From an alpha proteobacterium U9-1i (GTDB lineage Bacteria > Pseudomonadota > Alphaproteobacteria > Caulobacterales > Aquidulcibacteraceae), in the NCBI GenBank assembly GCA_000974665.1, contig BBSY01000002.1, forward strand, positions 1,674,001-1,738,000: a DNA stretch of 64,000 nucleotides, written 5' to 3'. A program made the translations under genes and the position numbers. How positions within the stretch are numbered: the first letter of the stretch is position 1; the number at the start of each line of letters is the position of its first letter. Shown here piece after piece: positions 1 to 8,437 of the stretch. The notes under the pieces were generated by a model that was not told the origin of the DNA, ran no database searches, and saw only the letters and a list, made by a program, of their open reading frames with translations.

Positions 1-174
1 GGTGCTTCGGTGGCCTTGCCGGCCGCGATGATGAACCCCGGCACCAGCATCATCATGACCGAAGCGCGATACGACTACGAAGCGCCCATCGGCTTCCTGT
101 TCATTGGCGGAACGACGCTCGATCACACCGCCTATCGTCGCTCGCGCTTGGTGGACCCGATCCCGCGCGTCTAA
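1..174 (+). CDS. TadE/TadG-like pilus assembly protein, C-terminal end
   Basis: Only the last 57 residues are in the window; the 5' part lies upstream. The visible tail runs ITMTEARYDYEAPIGFLF-like and ends with an AYRRSR-type stretch. This resembles the C-terminal end of TadE/TadG minor pseudopilins, where an RYDY motif is followed by a hydrophobic segment and a Y-R-x-R ending. Such proteins are secreted by the Tad (tight adherence) Flp pilus machine. A Tad link fits the CpaE-like gene 15 kb further on. The assignment rests on the short motif only. Confidence 0.55.
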   Translation, partial: GASVALPAAMMNPGTSIIMTEARYDYEAPIGFLFIGGTTLDHTAYRRSRLVDPIPRV

Positions 175-219
175 TCGCAAGCTCTTGACGGCAGGGGCGG
201 TGCGCGCGGAAACTCGCGC

Positions 220-1665
220 ATGAAGACCAAGAAACTCAGTCCGGCGGAAGCCGTAGACGCCCTCGAAGAATTGCATTCCACCGCCGTCGCCGCATTGTTG
301 GCGTCCGTACGGCGCTTTGCCGAAACCGGCGTCCCGCCCACGATCGAGGAGCGCGCCAAGTTCCGCTATCCGGAATTGCGCGTGACCTACGAGCCGAACG
401 GCCCGATCCCCAAACTCTCGCGCGCCTACGGCCAGCTAAGCTGGCCGGGCGAATACGCCGTGACAATCACACAGCCGTCTTATTTCCGGCCTTACATCAC
501 AGAGCAGCTGACGCATCTGACGAAGGACTACAACGTCGAGATCAATGTCCGCGTCAGCGAGACGGAGCTGCCATATCCGTTTGTGCTCGATCCAAAGGAA
601 GCCGCCGCCTATCAAAGCGTTCCGGCCGAAGTGCTCGCGCGCCATTTCCCGACGCCGCGTCTGGCGCAAGTGGGCGACGCTGTCGTCGATGGCATCAAGA
701 TCGATCGCCTCGATCGTTCACGTCCGTTGGCGCTCTTCGACGCGCCCCGCATCGATTATTCGCTGAAGCGTTTGCAGCACTACACCGGCGCGCCGTGGCA
801 GGATGTGCAGCCCTGGATATTGTTCACGAACTACCAGCGTTACGTCGAGGAATTCGTGCGCTGGGCGGCGGAAGGCGTGAAGAACGGCCCGAAAGGGTGG
901 GCGCTATCCTGTCCCGGTGGCGTGCGCATCGAAAGCGGCGATCCTGACGGCGAACGCAAAGCGCTCGATGCGCCCTGGCGCAAATACCAAATGCCAGCCT
1001 ACCACCTCACGACGCCGGATGGAGACGGCGTCACGCTTGTGAACATTGGCGTCGGGCCATCGAACGCCAAGAACATCACCGACCACCTCGCGGTGCTGCG
1101 TCCGCATTGCTGGTTGATGGTCGGCCATTGCGGCGGCCTCCGGCACACGCAGCGCATCGGCGATTACGTGCTCGCCCACGCCTACCTTCGTCGCGACAAA
1201 ATCCTCGACGATATCGTGCCGTTGGAAATCCCCATCCCGGCGATCGCGGAAGTGCAGGTGGCGTTGCAGGAAGCCGCTGCGCGTCTCTCTGACGACAAGG
1301 ATGACCTCCGCCGTCGCCTGCGTACCGGTACAGTCGTCTCGTACGCCGATCGGAACTGGGAGCTGAACTACAATCACGAACGTCAGGTGATCAATCAGTC
1401 GCGCGCCGTTGCGGTTGATATGGAAAGCGCCTGTATCGCCACGCAAGGCTTCCGTCTGCGCGTGCCCTACGGCGTGCTGCTCTGCGTGTCCGACAAACCC
1501 ATCCACGGCGAGATCAAGCTGCCGGGTGTCGCCGACAAATTCTATGAAAGCGCCATCGCATCGCACCTGCGCATTGGGCTTGAAACGATCACTCTGCTCA
1601 AAACCAATCGCGACACTTTGCACTCGCGCAAACTGCGCGCCTTCGACGAGCCGCCGTTCCGCTAA
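220..1665 (+). CDS. amn: AMP nucleosidase
   Basis: Hydrolyses AMP to adenine and ribose 5-phosphate in purine salvage; cytoplasmic. The 481 residues match the usual length of about 480. An N-terminal AMP-nucleosidase domain (about residues 1-170) is followed by a nucleoside-phosphorylase-type catalytic domain. That domain shows GVGPSNAKNITDHL near residue 275, a VGHCGGL motif, VDMESA near 400 (the purine-contacting Met-Glu) and SDKPIHGEIKLPG near 425. The upstream Shine-Dalgarno is weak, but no better start is seen. It converges on the next gene, with the two stop codons overlapping by 4 bp. Confidence 0.93.
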   Translation: MKTKKLSPAEAVDALEELHSTAVAALLASVRRFAETGVPPTIEERAKFRYPELRVTYEPNGPIPKLSRAYGQLSWPGEYAVTITQPSYFRPYITEQLTHLTKDYNVEINVRVSETELPYPFVLDPKEAAAYQSVPAEVLARHFPTPRLAQVGDAVVDGIKIDRLDRSRPLALFDAPRIDYSLKRLQHYTGAPWQDVQPWILFTNYQRYVEEFVRWAAEGVKNGPKGWALSCPGGVRIESGDPDGERKALDAPWRKYQMPAYHLTTPDGDGVTLVNIGVGPSNAKNITDHLAVLRPHCWLMVGHCGGLRHTQRIGDYVLAHAYLRRDKILDDIVPLEIPIPAIAEVQVALQEAAARLSDDKDDLRRRLRTGTVVSYADRNWELNYNHERQVINQSRAVAVDMESACIATQGFRLRVPYGVLLCVSDKPIHGEIKLPGVADKFYESAIASHLRIGLETITLLKTNRDTLHSRKLRAFDEPPFR

Positions 1666-2246
1666 GGGGCCCAATAGGGCGATTGAAAATTGAACTCCGC
1701 GCGCAAGCCGTTGACCGCCGCGCTGCTGGCGTCGAGCGCTTCGCTGCTCTCGCACGCCTTGGCCGCAAGCACTGTGCGGCCTCCGGCCATCGGTTGAAGC
1801 GCGGCCTGGTTGCGCACGTGGTAGCGCCCGTTGGCGTCTTGCCAGTCCCAAACCAGCACCAATGCCGTTCCGGTGCGCCGCTCGCTGAGCGGGGAAATGC
1901 GTCGCGCGGTTGCGGCCAGCTGCTCGCGCTCGGCGCGCGTGCGTTCAAGTGTTTGCGCATTGATCTCTTGGGCGCCGCCGTCGGCGTCAGGCGCATTCGT
2001 CACGCTGAAATGGCATCGAAGCGCCCCGGCGCGATAGGTCGCGGCGAATGCGCGATCGTCGCCAGAAACTTGCTCCAGCGTCCAGTCCGCGCCGCCATTG
2101 ATGCGAAAGGCGCCGCCCCAAACGCTTACGGCGTTGCTGCCCGGTTCAACGGCGAAGTGGGCTACGGCGTTCGGTTGCGGCGTTGTCTCGTGGGCGCACG
2201 CGCTGACAATCAAGGCGATCGCGGCGGAGGCGATCACCTTGCCCAT
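1662..2246 (-). CDS. Putative lipoprotein, unknown function
   Basis: 194 residues starting MGKVIASAAIALIVSAC, a lipoprotein signal peptide with the lipobox VSAC (Cys17), so the product is probably anchored to a membrane and faces the periplasm. The remainder is a soluble domain with two further Cys (near residues 78 and 165) and no recognised motif. The open frame extends further upstream, but that part lies inside the preceding hydrolase gene. The Met at 2246 sits 5 bp after that gene's stop, so the two are probably one transcript with coupled translation. Function unknown. Confidence 0.7.
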   Translation of the reverse strand: MGKVIASAAIALIVSACAHETTPQPNAVAHFAVEPGSNAVSVWGGAFRINGGADWTLEQVSGDDRAFAATYRAGALRCHFSVTNAPDADGGAQEINAQTLERTRAEREQLAATARRISPLSERRTGTALVLVWDWQDANGRYHVRNQAALQPMAGGRTVLAAKACESSEALDASSAAVNGLRAEFNFQSPYWAP

Positions 2247-2251
2247 GCCGC

Positions 2252-3208
2252 TCACGCCGCGCGTCGCGCATTGATAAAGCCCGCGATCGCGTCGCGCACG
2301 GGGCTTTGTTCCTGATCGCGCAACTCGAAGAACAGCGAGCGGTGGGTGTGTTCGCGGAAATGCCGGAAGCTCACCAAATGCTGGAGGTTCGCCGCCGCAA
2401 CTTCTTCCTCGAACCAATGATTGTAGATGTACGTGTCGCCCTCGGAGACCACGAGCATCGGTATCTCGCTCTGGGCGATGTATTGGTTGGGGGAGGCCGC
2501 AACCAACGCCTCCATCGAGCCGAAGGCGCCCAGTTCCATCAAGTGTCGATCGGCGAAGGCTTGGCCCGCTTCTTCCACCTGGTTGTGATAATAGCGCACG
2601 AGATCGAAGCCGCCGCACGCGGGCACCGCGCCGCGAATTTGCGAACGCTGCACGCCAACTTCGGCGAGATAGCGCGGGTCCATCGCCATCAAGGCCGCGA
2701 GGTGCGAGCCTGACGAAAAGCCGCCAATGAACACGTTGTTCGGATCAAGATTGTATTGGTGCGCATTGGCGATGAGCCACGCTGTCGCGCGCGCGCAATC
2801 GTTGATGTGGGCGGGATGGCGCACGCCGCGCGGTTGTGGCGTTTCCGGGAACGGGTTCATGCTCATGCGGTGGTCGATCGCGGCCGTGGCGATGCCGACA
2901 TTGGCAAGGCGCCGCGCGACGTTCGTCTCGGCGCGCCGAGAGCCCGTCGCCCACGCTCCGCCTGGAAACCACGCGAACACCGGCGCCAGGCGTTCCGCAC
3001 TCGCGTTCGGCGGCACGAGCAAGTTCAGCTTGTGGCGCTGCGGATCGGCGTCCGGCCCTGTGTAATAGTCGAGGTCCAAATGCTCCCGCACGCTCGGTAG
3101 GGGCGAAGCCGGCGGCGCCGGCGTTTGCTGCGCATTCGCGAGCGAAGGTGCGATCAAGCCCGCCGCTGATGCGGCGACAAACAAACGGCGCGAAAAGCGA
3201 GAATGCAT
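2252..3208 (-). CDS. Exported alpha/beta hydrolase (esterase/BD-FAE-like)
   Basis: 318 residues. The start at 3208 follows a good GGGAGAT ribosome binding site and begins MHSRFSRRLFVAASAAGL..., a twin-Arg-like or Sec signal peptide ending around SLANAQ. The mature part is an alpha/beta hydrolase: an oxyanion-type FPGGAW motif, the nucleophile elbow GFSSGSH, then a C-terminal EGDTY (acid) and FREHTHRSLF (His). The HGG-equivalent FPGG and the SxxHL pattern resemble carboxylesterases/feruloyl esterases. Substrate unknown. Likely co-transcribed with the downstream lipoprotein. Confidence 0.82.
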   Translation of the reverse strand: MHSRFSRRLFVAASAAGLIAPSLANAQQTPAPPASPLPSVREHLDLDYYTGPDADPQRHKLNLLVPPNASAERLAPVFAWFPGGAWATGSRRAETNVARRLANVGIATAAIDHRMSMNPFPETPQPRGVRHPAHINDCARATAWLIANAHQYNLDPNNVFIGGFSSGSHLAALMAMDPRYLAEVGVQRSQIRGAVPACGGFDLVRYYHNQVEEAGQAFADRHLMELGAFGSMEALVAASPNQYIAQSEIPMLVVSEGDTYIYNHWFEEEVAAANLQHLVSFRHFREHTHRSLFFELRDQEQSPVRDAIAGFINARRAA

Positions 3209-3348
3209 TTTGATCTCCCACGCCACCTTGAAGGCGCGGCGGGCGAACGCCAAAGCCTCTGTCGATAAGGCGCGCTTTCGTGTGGACGAGCAGCCGGCCA
3301 GGGGCCGCAGCTTTTGACCTAAGCGCGCAAGGCTGACAGAACCGCGCC

Positions 3349-4125
3349 ATGCACGACAGGCTGATCAAATTCGACCGCATTCTGAATTTTCGCGACTTCG
3401 GCGGCTGGGACACCGTTGATGGCGGGCGAATCCATCGCGGCGTCTTGTTTCGTTCGGCGGCGTTCCACGACGCGAGCGATGCCGACATCGAGAAGCTCAA
3501 CGCCATGGGTGTGCGCTTTCTCGTCGATCTGCGCCGGCCCGAGGAGCGCACGCACGAGCCGAACAAATGGCCGGGCGAAACAACGCGCTCGATCTTCAAC
3601 GAGGATGGCTACGGCGCGGCATTGCCGCCGCACCTGCAAGCCTTGTTGCAGGATGACCTCACCGCAAAAACCGTGCGCGATTACATGCTGCACATCTATC
3701 GCGCTTTCGCGTTCGAAGCGCGCCACATCGATCTCTATCGGTCGTGGTTTCGTGAGCTCGCCGAGGGCGGCCCGGCGATCATCCATTGCGCCGCCGGCAA
3801 GGACCGCACGGGCCTCGGATGTGCGCTCACCTTGCTGACGCTCGGCGTGCCGGAGGAGGCGGTGTTCGCCGATTACGAGTTCACCAACCAAGCAGTCGAC
3901 ATCGAAGCGCGCCTGCCGCGCATCAAGGCGCGTATGGAAGAGCGCCTGCAGCGCAAGCTGGACGCTGACGCGCTACGCCCGATGCTGGGCGTCCACGTGG
4001 ATTATCTGCGCGGCGCGCTCGACGAGATCGCGGAACGGCACGGCAGCGTCGAGGCGTACATGCGCGATGTACTCGGCGTCGGCGCGCGCGAGCGCGATGC
4101 GCTGCGCGCGCGACTGAGAGGCTAG
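3349..4125 (+). CDS. Tyrosine/serine protein phosphatase family (Y_phosphatase3)
   Basis: 258 residues, cytoplasmic, no signal peptide. It carries the Cys-based phosphatase P-loop HCAAGKDRTG at about residues 146-155, with Cys147 as nucleophile and Arg153 binding phosphate. The N-terminal NFRDFGGW and the RS-F-x-D-L-R-RPEER stretch are typical of the bacterial LipA/Siw14/IphP-like family. Such enzymes dephosphorylate tyrosine, phosphoinositides or small phosphoesters; the substrate here cannot be told. It ends 4 bp before the convergent nrdB stop. Confidence 0.88.
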   Translation: MHDRLIKFDRILNFRDFGGWDTVDGGRIHRGVLFRSAAFHDASDADIEKLNAMGVRFLVDLRRPEERTHEPNKWPGETTRSIFNEDGYGAALPPHLQALLQDDLTAKTVRDYMLHIYRAFAFEARHIDLYRSWFRELAEGGPAIIHCAAGKDRTGLGCALTLLTLGVPEEAVFADYEFTNQAVDIEARLPRIKARMEERLQRKLDADALRPMLGVHVDYLRGALDEIAERHGSVEAYMRDVLGVGARERDALRARLRG

Positions 4126-4129
4126 CAGC

Positions 4130-5158
4130 TCAGCTCGCAGCCTTCCGCTTTTCCATCAGCGTATCGAAGTTCGACCACACGCCTTCGCCGCCGTGCCAAT
4201 CGCCCTTGGTGGCGGCCTTGGAATATTCCGTCGCGCGCGCTTCGAAGAAGTTCGCGTGCTCGACGCCGTTGAGGATCGCGCTTAGCCACGGGATCGGGTG
4301 TTCCGTCACGCCGTAGATTTTCGGTAGGCCCAATTGGCCCAGTCGCCAATCGGCGATGTAGCGGATGTATTGCTTGATATCGTCGGCGGTCATGCCCTGC
4401 ACCGGGCCCATCTCGAACGCCAGGTCGATGAACTTGTCTTCCATGCCGACAACCGTGCGGCAGCATTCGGTGATGTCGTCCTTCACCTCTTGCGTCAGCG
4501 CGTTGGTTTCCTTCGCGTAGGCGTGGAAAAGCTTGATCATGCCTTCGCAGTGCAGGCTTTCATCTCGCACCGACCACGTCACGATCTGGCCCATGCCCTT
4601 CATCTTGTTGAAGCGCGGGAAGTTCATCAGCATCGCGAAAGACGCGAACAGCTGCAGCCCTTCGGTGAACGCGCCGAACATCGCCACCGTGCGCAAGATG
4701 TCAGCGTCGGTCTCGACGCCGAACTTGCCCATGTAATCGTGTTTATCGCGCATGGCCTGGTAGTCGTAGAAAGCGGCGAACTCGCTTTCGGGCATGCCGA
4801 TCGTCTCAAGCAGCAACGCATACGCAGCGACATGGATCGTCTCGATGTTCGAGAACGAGGCGAGCATCATCTTCACTTCGGTCGGTTTGAAGACGCGCGA
4901 ATAGCGCTCCATGTAATTGTCGTTCACCTCGATGTCGGACTGGGTGAAGAAGCGGAAGATCTGCGTCAGCAGATTGCGTTCCTGGTCGTTGAGCTTGGAC
5001 GCCCAATCTTTCACGTCCTCGCCGAGCGGCACTTCTTCCGGCATCCAGTGGACTTGCTGTTGGCGGCGCCAGAATTCGTAGGCCCAGGGATAGCGAAACG
5101 GCTTGTAGCCAACCGATGGGGTGCGGAGCCCCGTCAATTTACCGTTCGTCGCACCCAT
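4130..5158 (-). CDS. nrdB: Class Ia ribonucleotide reductase beta subunit
   Basis: Houses the diiron-tyrosyl radical that starts reduction of ribonucleotides by the alpha subunit. 342 residues from the ATG at 5158, chosen because GGAG lies 8 bp upstream; a GTG two codons earlier is the alternative. Diiron ligands are visible: Asp75, Glu106, His109, Glu166, Glu200 and His203. The radical tyrosine is Tyr113 in the ETIHVAAY motif. No nrdA lies on either side, so the alpha subunit is encoded elsewhere. Two NrdR-like boxes stand just upstream, suggesting repression by NrdR when dNTP/ATP is high. Confidence 0.95.
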   Translation of the reverse strand: MGATNGKLTGLRTPSVGYKPFRYPWAYEFWRRQQQVHWMPEEVPLGEDVKDWASKLNDQERNLLTQIFRFFTQSDIEVNDNYMERYSRVFKPTEVKMMLASFSNIETIHVAAYALLLETIGMPESEFAAFYDYQAMRDKHDYMGKFGVETDADILRTVAMFGAFTEGLQLFASFAMLMNFPRFNKMKGMGQIVTWSVRDESLHCEGMIKLFHAYAKETNALTQEVKDDITECCRTVVGMEDKFIDLAFEMGPVQGMTADDIKQYIRYIADWRLGQLGLPKIYGVTEHPIPWLSAILNGVEHANFFEARATEYSKAATKGDWHGGEGVWSNFDTLMEKRKAAS

Positions 5159-5188
5159 CGACACGTCTCCACTCTCGAACCGAAATGA

Positions 5189-5236
5189 ACCCTAGATTTG
5201 GGGATACTGGGACGCATGCGCCACCATATCTAGGCA
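5189..5236 (-). promoter_or_regulatory. Tandem NrdR-like boxes upstream of nrdB
   Basis: Two imperfect palindromes of the same type. Box 1 at 5189-5205 reads ACCCTAGATTTGGGGAT. Box 2 at 5221-5236 read on the minus strand is TGCCTAGATATGGTGG. Both contain CCTAGATWTGG, close to the known NrdR consensus built around ATAT with flanking CTAG/GTG. Their centres are about 31 bp apart, three helical turns, the spacing known for NrdR box pairs. They start 31 bp upstream of the nrdB ATG. A GANTC site (GAGTC) lies at 5247-5251. Confidence 0.75.
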
Positions 5237-5384
5237 ATTAGCGGTCGAGTCTCGTTTAAGAATGGTTACCGGCCGAGCACCATGGAGCGATTCATGGGGC
5301 GGGAAAGCCCAGGCGCGCGACGGCGGCTGTGGAGAAGGCTGGTTGAAGCTTGGAAGGGCCGGTGAAAGCCGGAAATTGGCGGCT

Positions 5385-6044
5385 TTAGCGCCGCATCGTC
5401 AGGGTGACGCCTGCGAAGCTTTCGTTTCGGCTAATGGTTTCGATGCCCACGGTGCTCGAAATCTCGCGTTCCACATAGGCCAGCGAGGCCTGGACGCCGT
5501 TGCGTTCATAGGTGACGCCGGCCGACATATCGCCGACTTCAACGCGGTCCTGCATGGCCAAGGACGCGCCCCGGCCGCCAAATTCGCTGCGCGTGCCAGG
5601 CTGCCACGTCACGGCTTCATCGTCAGAGGCGGCGAAAACGTACCAACGCGGATCACGGCTGCCTTCGTCGCGGGCCAAACCCTGGCCCAGACGGGCTTCG
5701 ACGCCTCGGCCCTCGCGGGAAAGATCACCCTGGCTGTCGGCGCCAATCGAGGCGCGGGGAGCGATGGAAACATCAACCGGCACGCCGGCGCGATCGCCGT
5801 TCGCAGCCAATTCAATTTGAACCGCGCGCTCGTCGGTCCCGTCGGGGTTCAGGCCGAGCTCTTGGAACCGTTCGTCAGAGCGGCCGCGAACCTGAAGGCT
5901 CAGGGTGGAGGCGGGGCTTTCGCCGGGCGCTGCGGATGGGTCAACAAAGGAGACCCCGCTGGTCTGGGCAAAGGCGCTGGCGGCAATCGCCGAGGCGCCC
6001 AAGATGGCGCCCAAGAACGCGCCGGTTTTGATCGTCTTGGACAT
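5385..6044 (-). CDS. Exported protein of unknown function (paralogue 1)
   Basis: 219 residues with a Sec signal peptide (MSKTIKTGAFLGAILGASAIAASAFAQ). No known domain recognised. The C-terminal half shares long stretches with the neighbouring upstream gene: a VFAASDDEAVTWQPG-type block, QDRVEVGDMSAGVTYER, and ASLAYVEREIS, ending in TLTMRR. Alternating hydrophobic residues and the terminal strand ending suggest a beta-rich periplasmic or outer-membrane protein; this is inference. Start preceded by GAGAGG at a somewhat long spacing. Confidence 0.72.
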   Translation of the reverse strand: MSKTIKTGAFLGAILGASAIAASAFAQTSGVSFVDPSAAPGESPASTLSLQVRGRSDERFQELGLNPDGTDERAVQIELAANGDRAGVPVDVSIAPRASIGADSQGDLSREGRGVEARLGQGLARDEGSRDPRWYVFAASDDEAVTWQPGTRSEFGGRGASLAMQDRVEVGDMSAGVTYERNGVQASLAYVEREISSTVGIETISRNESFAGVTLTMRR

Positions 6045-6174
6045 CGTGCCAGCCTCTCGTCACCACCAATGCCCGCTCATCCCGATAACCTTGATCATTC
6101 GAACAGGTTCCCGGATGGGGAAATTGACGATGAATCCTTCTGCAAACGTCGTCGTCCCAACCACTGATGCAGTT

Positions 6175-6870
6175 TCAATGCCGCATCGTCAGCGTCAACC
6201 CGGCAAAGCTCTCGTCGCTCGAAATCGTATGCGATCCGGCCGTCCGAACCGAAATCTCACGTTCAACATAAGCCAGTGAGGCCTGCATCCGGCCGCGTTC
6301 ATAGGTGACGCCAGCCTGGATATCGCCGATCTCGACTCGGTCCTGCAGGGCAAAGCCTGAAGGGGCCGCGCCGAACTCACGCCGGGCGCCGGGGCGCCAA
6401 ACCAAAGCTTCGTCATCCGAGGCGGCGAAGAAATACCAAACCGGCGTTTTCGACGGCTGATCACGGCGCATGTTCGCCAAGCCGCGCCCGAGCCGGAGTT
6501 CCGACCCTCGGCTCTGCCCGGCGATGTCGCCGTTCTCGTCCACCGCCAGCGCGCCGCGCTGCGAGAATGAGACGTCCGCGAACCGCGTCGAGGCCGTGAC
6601 GGCCACTTCGTAGCCGCGCCGGTCATCCGCCTCAGGTGTTTGGGGATCATTGTTCAGCGCGCTGAAGCGAGCGTCGGCGCTGTCGATGAAGCTGATGTCG
6701 AGGCGTCCGCCTTGGGCGAAGCTCCTCTCCTCGGCAGGATCGGCGAAGCTCACGCCATTGAGCGCGGCGTAGACTGGAGAGGGGCCGACCGCATCTTCGG
6801 CGGTTGCGACGTTGAAAGCCAGACTTGCGAGTCCCACCAAGCCAACGACCACGAAATTGCGTAAGCGCAT
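6175..6870 (-). CDS. Exported protein of unknown function (paralogue 2)
   Basis: 231 residues from the ATG at 6870, which has an excellent GGAGG 6 bp upstream; an in-frame Met 8 codons earlier is less likely. Signal peptide MRLRNFVVVGLVGLASLAFNVATA. It is a tandem paralogue of the gene downstream (5385-6044): both have the FAASDDEA-x-x-W-x-PG block, QDRVEIGDIQAGVTYER, ASLAYVEREIS and a C-terminal TLTMR-H/R. The pair is separated by 130 bp. Function unknown; probably secreted and beta-rich. Confidence 0.75.
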   Translation of the reverse strand: MRLRNFVVVGLVGLASLAFNVATAEDAVGPSPVYAALNGVSFADPAEERSFAQGGRLDISFIDSADARFSALNNDPQTPEADDRRGYEVAVTASTRFADVSFSQRGALAVDENGDIAGQSRGSELRLGRGLANMRRDQPSKTPVWYFFAASDDEALVWRPGARREFGAAPSGFALQDRVEIGDIQAGVTYERGRMQASLAYVEREISVRTAGSHTISSDESFAGLTLTMRH

Positions 6871-6964
6871 CGCGATCCTCCAACTTGTAAGCATGAGGAT
6901 GCGGTAATCGTGATTAATGGAGTGTTGACGTCGCTGGCTGGCGCCCAGTCCTAGACCATCTCGC

Positions 6965-7495
6965 CTAACTGGTACGCGGCGGAATGCGGCGCTGCATGAT
7001 CACGACATCGAGCACGCGCCCAAACTTTTCGCCGACGCCCTTCAAAAGGCCCGCCGGCTCAAAACCCGCCTTCTTGTGGAGCGCGATCGACGCGGCGTTT
7101 TCGCTATCGCCGATCACGGCAAGCGCTTCGCGAACGCCGTCGCCGCGGAGCATGGTCAGAAGTTCGCCCAGCAACATCACGCCTGCGCCTTGGCGCTGCG
7201 AAGAAGGGGCGACATACACCGAGACTTCGAACGTCTTCGCGTAGCCCGGCCGATCGCGAAACTGCGTGGCGTAAGCATATCCGAGCACGCGGCTGAGATC
7301 ATGCGTCGGCGTCGCCACCAGAAACGGCCAGCCCTTCTCGACAATGCGCGTCCAGCGCGCGGTCATCTCTTCGAGATTGGGCGGGTCGAGTTCAAACGAG
7401 CCCGTCCCGGTGGTGACGTGGTGGGCATAGATCAGTTGGACTGTGCCGAGGTCCTGCTGGAAGCACGGGCGAACGAGGAGGGCGGGGCGTGACAT
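6965..7495 (-). CDS. GNAT-family N-acetyltransferase (phosphinothricin acetyltransferase-like)
   Basis: 176 residues. An acetyl-CoA binding motif SSQRQGAGVMLL stands at about residues 96-107 (R/Q-x-x-G-x-G/A), preceded by the EVSVYVAPS strand. The N-terminus (IYAHHVTTGTGSFELDPP) and the SIALHKKAGF motif near the C-terminus are typical of the Pat/Bar/YncA group, which acetylates phosphinothricin-like or amino-acid amine substrates (for example methionine sulfone). The real substrate is not deducible. Start weakly supported by its ribosome binding site. Confidence 0.83.
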   Translation of the reverse strand: MSRPALLVRPCFQQDLGTVQLIYAHHVTTGTGSFELDPPNLEEMTARWTRIVEKGWPFLVATPTHDLSRVLGYAYATQFRDRPGYAKTFEVSVYVAPSSQRQGAGVMLLGELLTMLRGDGVREALAVIGDSENAASIALHKKAGFEPAGLLKGVGEKFGRVLDVVIMQRRIPPRTS

Positions 7496-7509
7496 CGTTT
7501 TCGGGCTAG

Positions 7510-7590
7510 TTGTTCGGGATTAGGGATTAGAGAACGAAACCGGCTTCGGCCATTCCAATCCCCTTTTCCCGATCCCCAATCCTTACTGCC
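7510..7590. repeat. Intergenic inverted GGGATTAGGGATT-type element
   Basis: Between the divergent GNAT and CHAP genes, a stretch with GGGATTAGGGATTAG on one side faces CCCGATCCCCAATCC on the other, roughly 45 bp apart, so the two could pair imperfectly. It resembles short intergenic palindromic elements of GC-rich bacteria. No second copy was noticed in this window. Confidence 0.35.
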
Positions 7591-7645
7591 TTACAAATCC
7601 GCCATTCATTTGATACTCACCCGAAATGGATAATCTGCGTTTGTC

Positions 7646-8227
7646 ATGGCGGGATTGTTTGTTGGCGGGCGGGCCGTTTGGCTCAGCATTGGCTTATTGG
7701 CGTTGACGGCGTGCGCGAGCGCGCCTGCGCCAGTCGCGACGCGTTGGCCGTCACCCTCCGCGCCCTCAACCGCTTGGGACAACACCGATCCGGGCTTCGC
7801 GCTTTATGAAGCGCCTAGAGTGTTGGAAGGCGTAGCGCCGCTTCAGTGCGTGCCCTTCGCACGGTCGGCGTCCGGCATCGAAATCTACGGCGACGCAGTC
7901 ACTTGGTGGGCGCAAGCCGAAGGCAAGTACCCCAGATCAAATCTCCCAGCGCCGGGGTCGGTATTTGTGCTGCAGGGATATAATGACGCATCCCGCGGCC
8001 ACGTGGCCGTCGTGGCCTCTATCGTGTCTCAGCGCGTCATTCGCGTAGACCAGGCGAATTGGCTCAACAGCGGCGAAACCAGCCTCGGCGTGCCCGTTCT
8101 CGATGTTTCCCCGGCAAATGACTGGACCGAGGTACGGGTGTGGCACATCCCCGGCGGCCATTGGGGCGGGCGCGTCTATCGCGCCGACGGGTTCATCCAT
8201 AACTTCCTTTTGGCGAGTTCCAGCTGA
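7646..8227 (+). CDS. CHAP-domain lipoprotein, putative cell-wall hydrolase
   Basis: 193 residues. The N-terminus ends in LALTACASAP, a lipobox with Cys near residue 26, so the product is probably a lipoprotein. It is followed by a CHAP (NlpC/P60-like cysteine amidohydrolase) domain: catalytic Cys in LQCVPFAR (about residue 67), His in RGHVAVV (about 119) and a polar residue in VDQANW. CHAP enzymes cut peptidoglycan peptides or amide bonds. The next gene is a clear paralogue. No good Shine-Dalgarno is seen before the ATG. Confidence 0.82.
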   Translation: MAGLFVGGRAVWLSIGLLALTACASAPAPVATRWPSPSAPSTAWDNTDPGFALYEAPRVLEGVAPLQCVPFARSASGIEIYGDAVTWWAQAEGKYPRSNLPAPGSVFVLQGYNDASRGHVAVVASIVSQRVIRVDQANWLNSGETSLGVPVLDVSPANDWTEVRVWHIPGGHWGGRVYRADGFIHNFLLASSS

Positions 8228-8369
8228 GCTTTTCGCCGTTAAGAAGTATTCGCCTCCATTACACTTCAGCCATTAACCATTCGCGTGGTTGCCAATAGAA
8301 CAACATCGTGTGTTTTCGGGCCGATGTTTACCATATTGGGACAACACTACGTGTTCTTCATCCGCTCAT

Positions 8370-8384
8370 TTAAGTCTTCTTTAA
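8370..8384 (+). promoter_or_regulatory. CtrA binding box (TTAA-N7-TTAA)
   Basis: TTAAGTCTTCTTTAA is an exact match to the full CtrA consensus TTAA-N7-TTAA. It lies 54 bp upstream of the second CHAP gene's likely start, the right distance for a promoter element, and does not lie in a better-supported coding frame. In Caulobacter-type bacteria CtrA~P activates or represses cell-cycle genes from such sites. Confidence 0.75.
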
Positions 8385-8437
8385 GCTCGATCCGGCGATC
8401 TGTTCACCAGACTGGGGTTAAACGCCTCGCCTGGAAC

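Noticed and set aside
904-1851. 315-residue open frame on the minus strand across the amn gene
   Set aside because: It lies antisense to amn, has no motif, signal peptide or ribosome binding site; a GC-rich shadow frame.
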